Below the pieces are notes generated by a model. That model made no database searches. It was not told where the DNA came from and worked only from the letters and a program-made list of their open reading frames with translations. A stretch of DNA of 64,000 bases from Streptomyces sp. NBC_01275. GTDB taxonomy: Bacteria > Actinomycetota > Actinomycetes > Streptomycetales > Streptomycetaceae. The position numbers and the translations under genes were made by a program. Location of the stretch: contig NZ_JAPEOZ010000001.1 of assembly GCF_026340655.1 (NCBI RefSeq), positions 1,364,001-1,428,000 on the forward strand. The letters run 5' to 3'. Position 1 is the first letter of the stretch; the number at the start of each line of letters is the position of its first letter. Below are positions 53,358-64,000 of the stretch, piece after piece.

Positions 53358-55040
53358 GTGCAGCCGCAGCGCCATCATGCTCCCGTGCACTCTTGGACGG
53401 ACACTCTCCGCTTCGCCTTCCAGCCGGTGGTCAACCTGGCCACCGGAGGGGTGGCGGCCCTGGAGATACTCGCCCGCCCCGAGTCCGGCGACGTGCTCGC
53501 GCAGGCCCGCCGGGATCCCGAACTCGACGGCCGGCTCGCCGTGCTGGCGGTCCGTGCGGCGGCACGCCAGGAGACCCTGCTGCCCCTGCACGTGAACGTG
53601 TTCGCCGGCACCCTGGCCGACCTCGGAGGGCTCACCCCGCTGCACGACGCCGTGCGCGAGGCGGGCCGCCTGCCCTGGGAGGTGACGCTCGACGTCGTCC
53701 CGCCGTACACGCATGTTCCGCAGCCCGCGCTGTTGGAGGCGCTCGCCGCCCTGCGGGGCCAGGGCTTCCGGATCGGCGCGGACGGCGTCGGCGAGGGGGA
53801 CGTACCCCTGCGGCTGCTGGTCGACATCGCGCCGGACCTGGTGAAGCTCGACGCGTCCCTGTTGACGCGGCCGGCCGCGGTACGGGCGATGCGGACGCTG
53901 TGCGACGAGTCCGGGGCGCTTCTGGCCGTCGAGGGCGTGGAGACCGAACTGCAGTGTGCGGCCGCGTTGTCGGCCGGGGCGCAGCTGGCGCAGGGCGTGC
54001 TGTTCGCGCCGCCGGCCCGGCTGCCGGCGGCCGATGTGTACGTCCCGCCGCGCGTCCCCGGGGTCGTGTCGGCGACCCGGTCGGGGCCGTCGGTGCGGGA
54101 GTTCGTCCGGCCGGCGGCGCTGCTGCCGGCCACCGCGTCCGCCGGTCAGGTGCGGGCACTGCTGACCGGATCGCCGGACGTGTCCGGGGTGCTGCTCGTG
54201 GACCGGACGGGGGTCCCGGTTCGGTCGGTGCACCGCTCGCGCTTCCTGCTGTCGATGTCGGGGCGCTACGGCCATGCCCTGTACGCCGACCGGCCCGCGG
54301 CCAGGCTCGGGGATCCGCCCCGGACGGTGGGCGTCGACGCCACGGCGTGGGAGGTGCTGGACGTGGTCGCGGTCGGCGACCGGGACCGTACCTCGGACGA
54401 TGTGGCCGTGGTCGACGGCCACGGGCGGTGCGTGGGCGTCGTACGCCTCGCCGACCTCGTACGTGCGTTGGCCGAGACGCAGGTCGAGGAGGCGGCGGGG
54501 CTCAATCCGCTGACGCGGCTGCCCGGTTCGGACGTGATCACCGGGGAGGTCGACCGGCGGCTCGCGGCCGGGCGGACGGTCGCGCTGAGCTGGCTGGACA
54601 TCGACCACTTCAAGCAGGTCAACGACGGTGCGGGGTTCGCGGAGGGCGACGAGCTGATCCGGTCGGTAGGGCGGGCGCTGGGGTATGCGGCGTCCGGGAG
54701 CACGCGCGTGGGCCATATCGGCGGGGACGACTTCCTGGTGCTGGCGGAACCGGAGTGTCTGGATCCGCTGGTTGCCGCCGTGCTGGACGCGCCGTGGTCG
54801 GCAGGCGGGCGCCCGGTCACGCTGTCGCTGGCCACGGTCCTGTGCCGGCCGGGCAGCGTGAGCGATCACCGGCAGGCGGCCGCGTGTCTGGCGCCGTTGA
54901 AGAAGGCCGCGAAGTCCTTGCCCGGGACGAGTTGGGTGCTGGGGTACGCGGGCCTGCCCGGCCACGAGATCCGGCGCGGCTCGCCGCCGATGGCCGCGAC
55001 GAGAACGGATGCGGTGGCTGCAGAGCCGGGCGTGGGCTGA
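53358..55040 (+). CDS. c-di-GMP signalling protein with EAL, CBS-pair and GGDEF domains
   Basis: Protein of about 560 residues. Residues 15-230 form an EAL domain ('ALEILARP', 'LHVNVF', 'VKLD', 'AVEGVET') in which the key DDFGTG-like loop reads 'GADGVGEG', losing one metal-binding Asp. Residues 240-365 look like a CBS pair ('GVLLVDRTGVPV', 'VAVVDGHGRCVGVVRLADLV'). Residues 375-530 form a GGDEF domain ('WLDIDHFKQVND', 'EGDELI', 'IGGDDFLVL') with a conservative GGDDF site and no RxxD inhibition site. A cyclase activity sensing a nucleotide through CBS is plausible. The start is uncertain: TTG 53352, GTG 53358 or GTG 53385; no clear ribosome site. Confidence 0.88.
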   Translation: MQPQRHHAPVHSWTDTLRFAFQPVVNLATGGVAALEILARPESGDVLAQARRDPELDGRLAVLAVRAAARQETLLPLHVNVFAGTLADLGGLTPLHDAVREAGRLPWEVTLDVVPPYTHVPQPALLEALAALRGQGFRIGADGVGEGDVPLRLLVDIAPDLVKLDASLLTRPAAVRAMRTLCDESGALLAVEGVETELQCAAALSAGAQLAQGVLFAPPARLPAADVYVPPRVPGVVSATRSGPSVREFVRPAALLPATASAGQVRALLTGSPDVSGVLLVDRTGVPVRSVHRSRFLLSMSGRYGHALYADRPAARLGDPPRTVGVDATAWEVLDVVAVGDRDRTSDDVAVVDGHGRCVGVVRLADLVRALAETQVEEAAGLNPLTRLPGSDVITGEVDRRLAAGRTVALSWLDIDHFKQVNDGAGFAEGDELIRSVGRALGYAASGSTRVGHIGGDDFLVLAEPECLDPLVAAVLDAPWSAGGRPVTLSLATVLCRPGSVSDHRQAAACLAPLKKAAKSLPGTSWVLGYAGLPGHEIRRGSPPMAATRTDAVAAEPGVG

Positions 55041-55473
55041 GGGGCCTTCTGAGCCGCTCAGCGGGCGTCCGGCGCCTCCGGCGGAGTGCGCGCAGGCCCA
55101 GCCCCCATGCTCCGTGCGCGTGTCCCGCCCGGCCCCTCCCCGCAGGGACGGCGCCCGTCCTGGATCCAATCGCTGTGGCTCCCCACTCTCTCAACCATTG
55201 CCGTCGGGCTCCTTGACGCTCCCTGGGCACCGGTGAACACTTCCCGGTGTCAGCCGACATCGCCGTACATTCTCGGCGTATCCAGGCACGCGCCCTGCGG
55301 GTTCCCGGGTCAAGGCCCACTCCCCCACGGGCAATTCGGCTACGACGGCACGCTCGTCACGGACGCCGGGCGGGGCGCGGGACCTCCCTGCCCTGGCGGA
55401 AACAGCCACGGGAACCGCACCCTGCACGGAGCGCCGGGGGTCGTTCGCCCTCAGGCCGGGCCTAGGAGCCGCC
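55041..55473. other. 433-bp region upstream of glpF
   Basis: No gene is supported on either strand; open frames here are antisense-type or composition artefacts. TTGACG at about 55213 could be a -35 box. The region would be expected to hold the operator for a GylR-like regulator, but no clear inverted repeat was found and no gylR gene is adjacent. Confidence 0.4.
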
Positions 55474-56223
55474 ATGAGCAACGGGGACATATTCGTCGGC
55501 GAAGTCATCGGTACCGCGATCCTCATCCTGTTCGGCGCGGGGGTCTGCGCCGCCGTCACCCTCAGATACTCCAAGGCGAGGGCCTCGGGATGGGTGGTCA
55601 TCGCCTTCGGCTGGGGATTCGGCGTCCTGGCCGGGGCCTACACCGCCGCACCGCTGTCCGGGGGACAGCTCAACCCGGCCGTCACCATCGGAATCGCCGT
55701 CGACACGGGGAAGTGGGGCAAGGTCTGGATCTATCTGCTGGGCCAGATCGTCGGCGCGATGATCGGTGCCGTCCTCGCCTATCTGGTGTACCTCGCGCAG
55801 TTCCAGGCGAACGTACGGCGGACGGACGCCCCCGAGGGCCCCGACGAGGAACCGACGCCCACGCTGGGCATCTTCTCCACCATCCCCGAGATCCGGAATC
55901 CGGTCGCCAACCTGATCACGGAGATCATCGCGACGATCGCGCTCGTCCTGCCGATCCTCGCCTTCGGGCTGACGAAGGGACTCGGCGAGTCCGGCACGCT
56001 CGTGCTGATCGTGTCCCTGCTCGTCGTCGGCATCGGGCTGTCCCTCGGCGGGCCCACCGGCTATGCCATCAACCCCGCGCGCGACCTCGGCCCGCGCATC
56101 GTGCACACCTTCCTGCCGATTCCGAACAAAGGCACCTCCGACTGGGGTTACGCCTGGATCCCGGTCGTCGGCCCGTTGATCGGCGGAGCGCTCGCAGGGC
56201 TCCTCTACAACGCGGCCTTCTGA
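55474..56223 (+). CDS. glpF: glycerol facilitator, aquaporin (MIP) family
   Basis: Membrane protein of 249 residues with six helices and two half-helices bearing the NPA boxes: '[15 protein letters not shown]' (about residue 69) and '[14 protein letters not shown]' (about residue 200). The Asp after the second NPAR is typical of glycerol-conducting members. It lets glycerol enter passively; the kinase encoded 75 bp downstream traps it as glycerol-3-phosphate. The ATG at 55474 has AGGAG upstream. No glpD or gylR gene is present nearby, unlike the gyl operon of S. coelicolor. Confidence 0.94.
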   Translation: MSNGDIFVGEVIGTAILILFGAGVCAAVTLRYSKARASGWVVIAFGWGFGVLAGAYTAAPLSGGQLNPAVTIGIAVDTGKWGKVWIYLLGQIVGAMIGAVLAYLVYLAQFQANVRRTDAPEGPDEEPTPTLGIFSTIPEIRNPVANLITEIIATIALVLPILAFGLTKGLGESGTLVLIVSLLVVGIGLSLGGPTGYAINPARDLGPRIVHTFLPIPNKGTSDWGYAWIPVVGPLIGGALAGLLYNAAF

Positions 56224-56298
56224 CCAGTCAGCGGCCTGCTGAACAGTCACCCGAGCAGCCATCAGCGCAGCCTTCTCAACCCAGCCCAAGGGGTAGCC

Positions 56299-57819
56299 AT
56301 GACGGACAACGCCGAGAAGTACGTCGCCGCGATCGACCAGGGCACCACCTCCAGCCGCTGCATCGTCTTCGACCACAACGGCGCGATCGTCGCCGTCGAC
56401 CAGCGTGAGCACCGCCAGATCTTTCCCAAGCCCGGCTGGGTGGAGCACGACGCCACCGAGATCTGGTCCAAGGTGCAGGCGGTGGTCGCCGGGGCGATCG
56501 CCAAGGCCGGGCTGCGCGCCGACCAGATCAGCGCGCTCGGCATCACCAACCAGCGCGAGACGACCGTGCTGTGGGACCGCGCCACGGGCAAACCCGTGCA
56601 CAACGCGATCGTGTGGCAGGACACCCGGACCGCCGCGCTCTGCAACGAGCTGGGCGGCGCGGACGGACAGGACCGCTTCCGCGACCAGACCGGCCTGCCG
56701 CTGGCCAGCTACTTCTCGGGGCCCAAGGCGGCCTGGCTGCTCGACAACGTGCCGGGACTGCGCGCGCGGGCGGAGCACGGCGAGATCGCCTTCGGCACGA
56801 TCGACTCCTGGCTGATCTGGAACCTGACGGGCGGCACGGCGGGCGGTCGGCACGTCACCGACGTCACCAACGCCGGGCGCACCATGCTGATGAACCTGGA
56901 GACCCTTCAGTGGGACACCTCCATCCTGTCCGCGATGAACGTGCCCGAGGCCGTCCTGCCGGAGATCAGGTCCTCCGCCGAGGTGTACGGCGCCGCCGTC
57001 GGCCAACTCGCCGGTGTGCCGGTCGCTTCGGCGCTGGGCGACCAGCAGGCGGCGGTGTTCGGGCAGGCGTGCTACGACGTGGGCACGGCGAAGAACACGT
57101 ACGGGACGGGCAGCTTCCTGCTGCTCAACACCGGTACCCGGCCGGTGCCGTCGAAGAACGGGCTGTTGACGACGATGGGCTACAAGATCGGCGGTGAGGC
57201 GCCGGTCTACTGTCTGGAGGGTTCGATCGCCATAACGGGTGCGCTCGTCCAGTGGTTCCGAGACCAGCTCGGCATCATCCGTACGGCTGACGAGATCGAG
57301 ACGCTGGCGGCGAGCGTGGACGACAACGGCGGCGCGTACATCGTGCCCGCCTTCTCGGGGCTGTTCGCGCCGTACTGGCGCTCCGACGCGCGCGGGGTGG
57401 TCACCGGGCTCACCCGTTACGTCACGAAGGCGCATCTCGCGCGTGCCGTCCTCGAGGCGACGAGCTGGCAGACGCGTGAGGTCGTGGACGCGATGTTCCA
57501 GGACTCCGGGGTGCAGATCACGACTCTGAAGGTGGACGGCGGCATGACGAAGAACAACCTGCTCATGCAGCATCAGGCGGACGTGCTGGGCGTGCCCGTG
57601 ATCAGGCCCCGGGTCTCCGAGACGACGTGCCTGGGCGCCGCGTACGCCGCGGGGCTGGCCACCGGGGTGTGGAACGACCTCGACGAACTGAAGGCGCACT
57701 GGCAGAAGGACGCCGAGTGGACCCCGGCCATGGAGGCGTCGGTGCGCGACCGCGAGTACCAGAACTGGCGCAAGGCGGTGGAGAAGAGCTTCGGCTGGCT
57801 GGAGGACGGCGAGGGATAG
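56299..57819 (+). CDS. glpK: glycerol kinase
   Basis: Protein of 506 residues, the normal length. FGGY-kinase motifs: '[20 protein letters not shown]' at the N-terminus, '[11 protein letters not shown]', '[20 protein letters not shown]', '[11 protein letters not shown]' and the C-terminal '[20 protein letters not shown]' (ATP-binding). Phosphorylates glycerol with ATP in the cytoplasm. The ATG at 56299 follows AAGGGG. It is co-transcribed with glpF. The terminator at 57879-57910 ends the operon. Confidence 0.97.
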   Translation: MTDNAEKYVAAIDQGTTSSRCIVFDHNGAIVAVDQREHRQIFPKPGWVEHDATEIWSKVQAVVAGAIAKAGLRADQISALGITNQRETTVLWDRATGKPVHNAIVWQDTRTAALCNELGGADGQDRFRDQTGLPLASYFSGPKAAWLLDNVPGLRARAEHGEIAFGTIDSWLIWNLTGGTAGGRHVTDVTNAGRTMLMNLETLQWDTSILSAMNVPEAVLPEIRSSAEVYGAAVGQLAGVPVASALGDQQAAVFGQACYDVGTAKNTYGTGSFLLLNTGTRPVPSKNGLLTTMGYKIGGEAPVYCLEGSIAITGALVQWFRDQLGIIRTADEIETLAASVDDNGGAYIVPAFSGLFAPYWRSDARGVVTGLTRYVTKAHLARAVLEATSWQTREVVDAMFQDSGVQITTLKVDGGMTKNNLLMQHQADVLGVPVIRPRVSETTCLGAAYAAGLATGVWNDLDELKAHWQKDAEWTPAMEASVRDREYQNWRKAVEKSFGWLEDGEG

Positions 57820-57878
57820 CCGCTGCGCGCGCGTACCCCTGCGCCGCAGCACACGCGCGTGCGTCTCCTGTGGGCCAC

Positions 57879-57910
57879 GGCCCGTACCCCGGTCGGCGGG
57901 GGTACGGGCC
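57879..57910. terminator. bidirectional terminator between glpK and the conservon
   Basis: GGCCCGTACCCC (57879-57890) pairs exactly with GGGGTACGGGCC (57899-57910) around an 8-nt loop. It separates glpK (plus) from the last conservon gene (minus), whose stop is at 57922. Confidence 0.9.
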
Positions 57911-57921
57911 GCGGACGTGCC

Positions 57922-58523
57922 TCAGGTGGTGACGGCCCGGCGGCGGTCGGTCCCGTAGTCCATGGCGTGCTGGACGACGCCGACCAGGACGTCCCGCACC
58001 GACAGCCGGTCGCGGGCGTCGCACAGGGTCACCGGGATGTCGTCGTCGAGGTCAAGGGCCCGGCGCACGTCCTCCTCGGGGTAACGGGCCGCGCCCTCGA
58101 AGCAGTTGACGGCGATGAGGAAGGGTATGGAGCGGCGCTCGAAGTAGTCGACGGCGGCGAAGCAGTCCTCCAGGCGGCGCGTGTCGGCGAGCACGATGGC
58201 GCCGAGAGCGCCCTCGGACAGCTCGTCCCACATGAACCAGAACCGCTCCTGGCCGGGCGTCCCGAACAGGTACAGCACGAGATCCTCGCGCAGGGTGATG
58301 CGCCCGAAGTCCATGGCGACGGTGGTGGTGTGCTTGGCCTCGACGCCGGTGGTGTCGTCGACCGGGCGGCCGGCCTCGGTGAGGAACTCCTCGGTACGCA
58401 GCGGCCTGATCTCGCTGACGGCGCCGACGAGGGTGGTCTTGCCCACGCCGAAGCCGCCGGCCACCAGGATCTTGAGCGTGACCGGCTCGACCGGGGGCTT
58501 GCCGCGCTCAGAACGCCCGAAGA

Positions 58524-58527
<4 letters not shown>
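57922..58527 (-). CDS. cvnD: conservon GTPase CvnD
   Basis: Protein of 201 residues. G1 '[16 protein letters not shown]' (P-loop, near residue 24), a Thr-containing switch I '[13 protein letters not shown]', G3 '[10 protein letters not shown]' (Gly-Gln in place of the usual final pair) and the G4-like 'AVNCFEG' place it in the MglA/CvnD small GTPase family. CvnD proteins work with CvnA-C as a membrane-associated, G-protein-coupled-like complex affecting development and antibiotic output (family knowledge). The ATG overlaps the stop of the hydantoinase gene by four bases. It is normally the direct neighbour of cvnC, but here 3.6 kb intervene. Confidence 0.95.
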
Positions 58528-62147
<3,620 letters not shown>

Positions 62148-62171
62148 GTCTTCACCCCGCTTCCGCGCTGC

Positions 62172-62567
62172 TCACAGCGCTCGGAGGCCGTTGATCACGT
62201 CGCGCAGAATACTCTCGTCCGGCAGTTCGGCAGGGGGTACGGGCCGGTTCACATGGACGAATTCCGCGTCCACGAGGTCCCCGACGAGAACCCGTACCAC
62301 TCCGATGGGCAGGTTGAGGTCCGCGGCGAGTTCGGCGACCGACTGCGGCACGTCCCGGCACAGATCCACGATGTCCACGTGTTCCGGGGACAGCGAGTGG
62401 TCGGCTTCCGGATCGTCCGCGTGGGGCTCGACGACGACCACCGCGATGAGATCGAGGCGGTGCTGGACCGCACTGGTGGTGCGGCCGCGCGTCATGGCGT
62501 ACGGACGGACGACCGGCCCGGCCTCGTCGTCGAACCAGTGGCTTCTTCCCTGACCGTCTGTGCTCAT
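62172..62567 (-). CDS. cvnC: conservon protein CvnC (DUF742)
   Basis: Protein of 131 residues with the DUF742 pattern: 'VVRPYAMTRGRTTSAVQHRL' near the N-terminus, then a winged-helix-like part 'VDLCRDVPQSVAELAADLNL', 'VRVLVGDLVDAEFVHV' and a C-terminal 'LRDVINGLRAL'. CvnC pairs with CvnB and CvnD in the conservon complex. It starts 9 bp after cvnB. Confidence 0.94.
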   Translation of the reverse strand: MSTDGQGRSHWFDDEAGPVVRPYAMTRGRTTSAVQHRLDLIAVVVVEPHADDPEADHSLSPEHVDIVDLCRDVPQSVAELAADLNLPIGVVRVLVGDLVDAEFVHVNRPVPPAELPDESILRDVINGLRAL

Positions 62568-62576
62568 GCCATCCCA

Positions 62577-63011
62577 CTACCCGCCCGAGGGCAGATCGGT
62601 GCGCGGGGCAGTGCCCAGATGTACACCGACCCGCTTGACGAGCAGGGTCATCTCGTAGGCCACGAGACCCACGTCCGAGTCGGCGTCGGAGAGGACGGCA
62701 AGGCAGCTGCCGTCGCCGGCGGCCGTGACGAACAGGAAGGCCTCGTCGAGTTCGACGACGGTCTGCCGGACGCTGCCGGCCTCGAAGTGGCGGCCCACGC
62801 CCTTGGCAAGGCTGTGGAAGCCGGAGGCGACGGCGGCCAGGTGCTCGCTGTCCTCACGGGTCAGGTCCTTGGACACCCCCGTCGCAAGACCGTCGCCGGA
62901 GAGCACGACGGCCTTGCGGATGCTGGCGACGCGGTCGACGAGTTCGTCGAGAAGCCAGTTGAGCTCACCGTTGTTGGTCGTGCTGTGGCCGGTCGCCTTC
63001 GGTGCGGTCAT
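62577..63011 (-). CDS. cvnB: conservon protein CvnB (roadblock/LC7)
   Basis: Protein of 144 residues. 'ELNWLLDELVDRVASIRKAV' opens the roadblock/LC7 fold, followed by 'VLSGDGLATGVSKDLT', 'EHLAAVASGFHSLAKGVGRH' and 'VAYEMTLLVKRVGVHL'. Roadblock proteins of MglB type act as GAPs or partners for MglA-like GTPases, here CvnD (family knowledge). The ATG overlaps the stop of cvnA by four bases. Confidence 0.95.
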   Translation of the reverse strand: MTAPKATGHSTTNNGELNWLLDELVDRVASIRKAVVLSGDGLATGVSKDLTREDSEHLAAVASGFHSLAKGVGRHFEAGSVRQTVVELDEAFLFVTAAGDGSCLAVLSDADSDVGLVAYEMTLLVKRVGVHLGTAPRTDLPSGG

Positions 63012-64000
63012 CGACCGTCCCCCTTTTTCGTTCCCTGTGGTGCTGTGCCGCTGTGGGCATCGTCGCCCGCGGCGTTCTCATCGCGTCCGCGCTGCCAGCC
63101 ACGCTGGAGTGAGGCCATGCGGCTGCGTACCTCGTCGGCGTCGCGGTCGGCGGGGTCGGCGCTGCGCTCCGTGCGCGGAGCCGGGCCCTGCCGCAGTTGC
63201 GGGGCCAGGTTCGCCTGCCGTACCCGCCTGGGCAGCGCTCCGGTGCCGGGCCCGATGCCGGAGCCGGTGTCGTGAGGCGCGGGCGTCCGGTTCCGGGCCG
63301 TGTCCTGGGGGTCGCCCGGCGCGATACCGCCGATCCGGGCGGATGCGATGTCTCTGCGGGCGACCGTGTCGTCCAGGCCGCCGGGCTCGGCTGCGGCCTG
63401 CCGGAAGCGGTGTGGCAGGGCCGGGGGCTCGTCGGCGCCTCGGCCGGGCTGCGCCGACGTCGCGGAGGACTCGGCCGGGCCGCTGTTGTGCGGGATCTGC
63501 GGCGAGCTGCCGCGACGGCGCGACGGCAGCGGGGCCGGGGCTTCGTGCCCCGCTCGGCGCGGTCCGGAACGCGTCGACGCCTCTTCGTCCGTCTCCGCGC
63601 GCTGGGGGCCCTGCTCGCCGACCGGGCGGCCGTGCGAGCTGACCAGCTTGGGCGTGCGCCGGCTGGGCAACGGGACGGGCGCGGCCGGGTCGGCGCCGGT
63701 CGGGTCCGGTTCGCCGCGGGTGTCGGACAGCCCGCGGTGCTGCTCGGCGGAGCCCACGCCCGACTCGTCCTGCGGACGGGTGAGGGAGCGGCGCGGGCGG
63801 AACAGACCACCGTCGTCGTCCTCCTCGTCCAGGGCGACCGGGAAGTCGTCGAGGGCGTCCAGGCCGACGGGCGCCTCCAGCTCGACCGGGCCGTCCAGCA
63901 GCGACGCGGCCGCTCCGGGAAGCTGGACCGAGGCCGGGGACAGCGCCGGCCTGCGGCTCTCCGTGGACTCTGCGGCGACCTTCGGGGGCCGGGGACGGTC
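63008..64000 (-). CDS. cvnA: C-terminal part of conservon sensor CvnA (5' end beyond the window)
   Basis: The last 330 residues of a protein that continues past the edge. The visible part is low-complexity: Pro/Arg/Ala-rich stretches with acidic patches ('DEEDDDGGLFRPRRSL'), ending in the conserved CvnA tail 'LPRRVRQANLAPQLR' and 'SRMASLQRGWQRGRDE'. The sensing and histidine-kinase-like domains lie upstream outside the window. The frame is open to position 64000. The end overlaps cvnB by four bases. Confidence 0.88.
   Translation of the reverse strand, partial: DRPRPPKVAAESTESRRPALSPASVQLPGAAASLLDGPVELEAPVGLDALDDFPVALDEEDDDGGLFRPRRSLTRPQDESGVGSAEQHRGLSDTRGEPDPTGADPAAPVPLPSRRTPKLVSSHGRPVGEQGPQRAETDEEASTRSGPRRAGHEAPAPLPSRRRGSSPQIPHNSGPAESSATSAQPGRGADEPPALPHRFRQAAAEPGGLDDTVARRDIASARIGGIAPGDPQDTARNRTPAPHDTGSGIGPGTGALPRRVRQANLAPQLRQGPAPRTERSADPADRDADEVRSRMASLQRGWQRGRDENAAGDDAHSGTAPQGTKKGDGR

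Overview
The window is about 64 kb of very GC-rich DNA with actinobacterial codon use (G/C in nearly every third position), GTG and TTG starts, and Streptomyces-type genes: a conservon (cvnABCD), GlpF/GlpK, DasR-type control of the PTS genes, and a 16S-23S-5S operon with a tRNA-free spacer. It looks like chromosomal DNA of a Streptomyces or a close relative. No plasmid, phage, insertion sequence or CRISPR array was seen.

Layout. 1-870: an eroded edge holding the 3' end of one gene and a methyltransferase remnant with its middle deleted. 0.9-9 kb: an atypical short-chain dehydrogenase, a PhzF-like protein, a CPBP-type membrane protein, a secreted binding-protein/VWA fusion, a carboxylate-amine ligase and two small proteins. 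9.2-16.3 kb: a xylan/xylo-oligosaccharide locus with a LacI regulator, a binding protein, two ABC permeases, a GH10 xylanase and a broken GH43 gene. Related CGAA/TTCG boxes sit before the regulator, the ABC operon and the GH43 gene. 16.6-19.4 kb: an APC permease, a tandem repeat and a small membrane protein. 19.4-22.7 kb: gcvP behind a tandem glycine riboswitch. 22.7-25.1 kb: a PRC-barrel protein, a nucleotidyltransferase-fold protein and a Y-family polymerase.

25.2-33.8 kb, all on the minus strand: a conserved actinobacterial growth and division block. In transcription order it runs PgsA-like lipid synthase, mannose-1-phosphate guanylyltransferase fused to a PMM-like domain, DUF881, small basic protein, DUF881, GarA-like FHA protein, FtsR-like MerR, DUF151 nuclease, MerR. 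From memory this matches the Mycobacterium tuberculosis Rv1822-Rv1830 order, minus gcvH. 33.9-39.1 kb: a complete rRNA operon on the minus strand, ending in a strong terminator. 39.5-41.9 kb: divergent crr-ptsI with a DasR (dre) site. 41.9-47.5 kb: an unknown protein, an MFS exporter divergent from a MocR-type regulator with a palindrome between them, and acetoacetyl-CoA synthetase. 47.7-55 kb: a GH31 glycosidase, a Nudix hydrolase, a VanX-like dipeptidase, a DUF35/thiolase pair and an EAL-CBS-GGDEF protein. 55.4-57.9 kb: glpF-glpK. 57.9-64 kb: a conservon (cvnA partial, cvnB, cvnC, cvnD) with a 1207-residue hydantoinase/oxoprolinase gene between cvnC and cvnD.

Most of the window is ordinary core chromosome. 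The items most worth a second look are the interrupted conservon, the shared operator boxes and decayed GH43 gene at the xylan locus, the dre site placed back-to-back with the rRNA promoter region, and several proteins with altered catalytic motifs (short-chain dehydrogenase, PMM domain, EAL domain).
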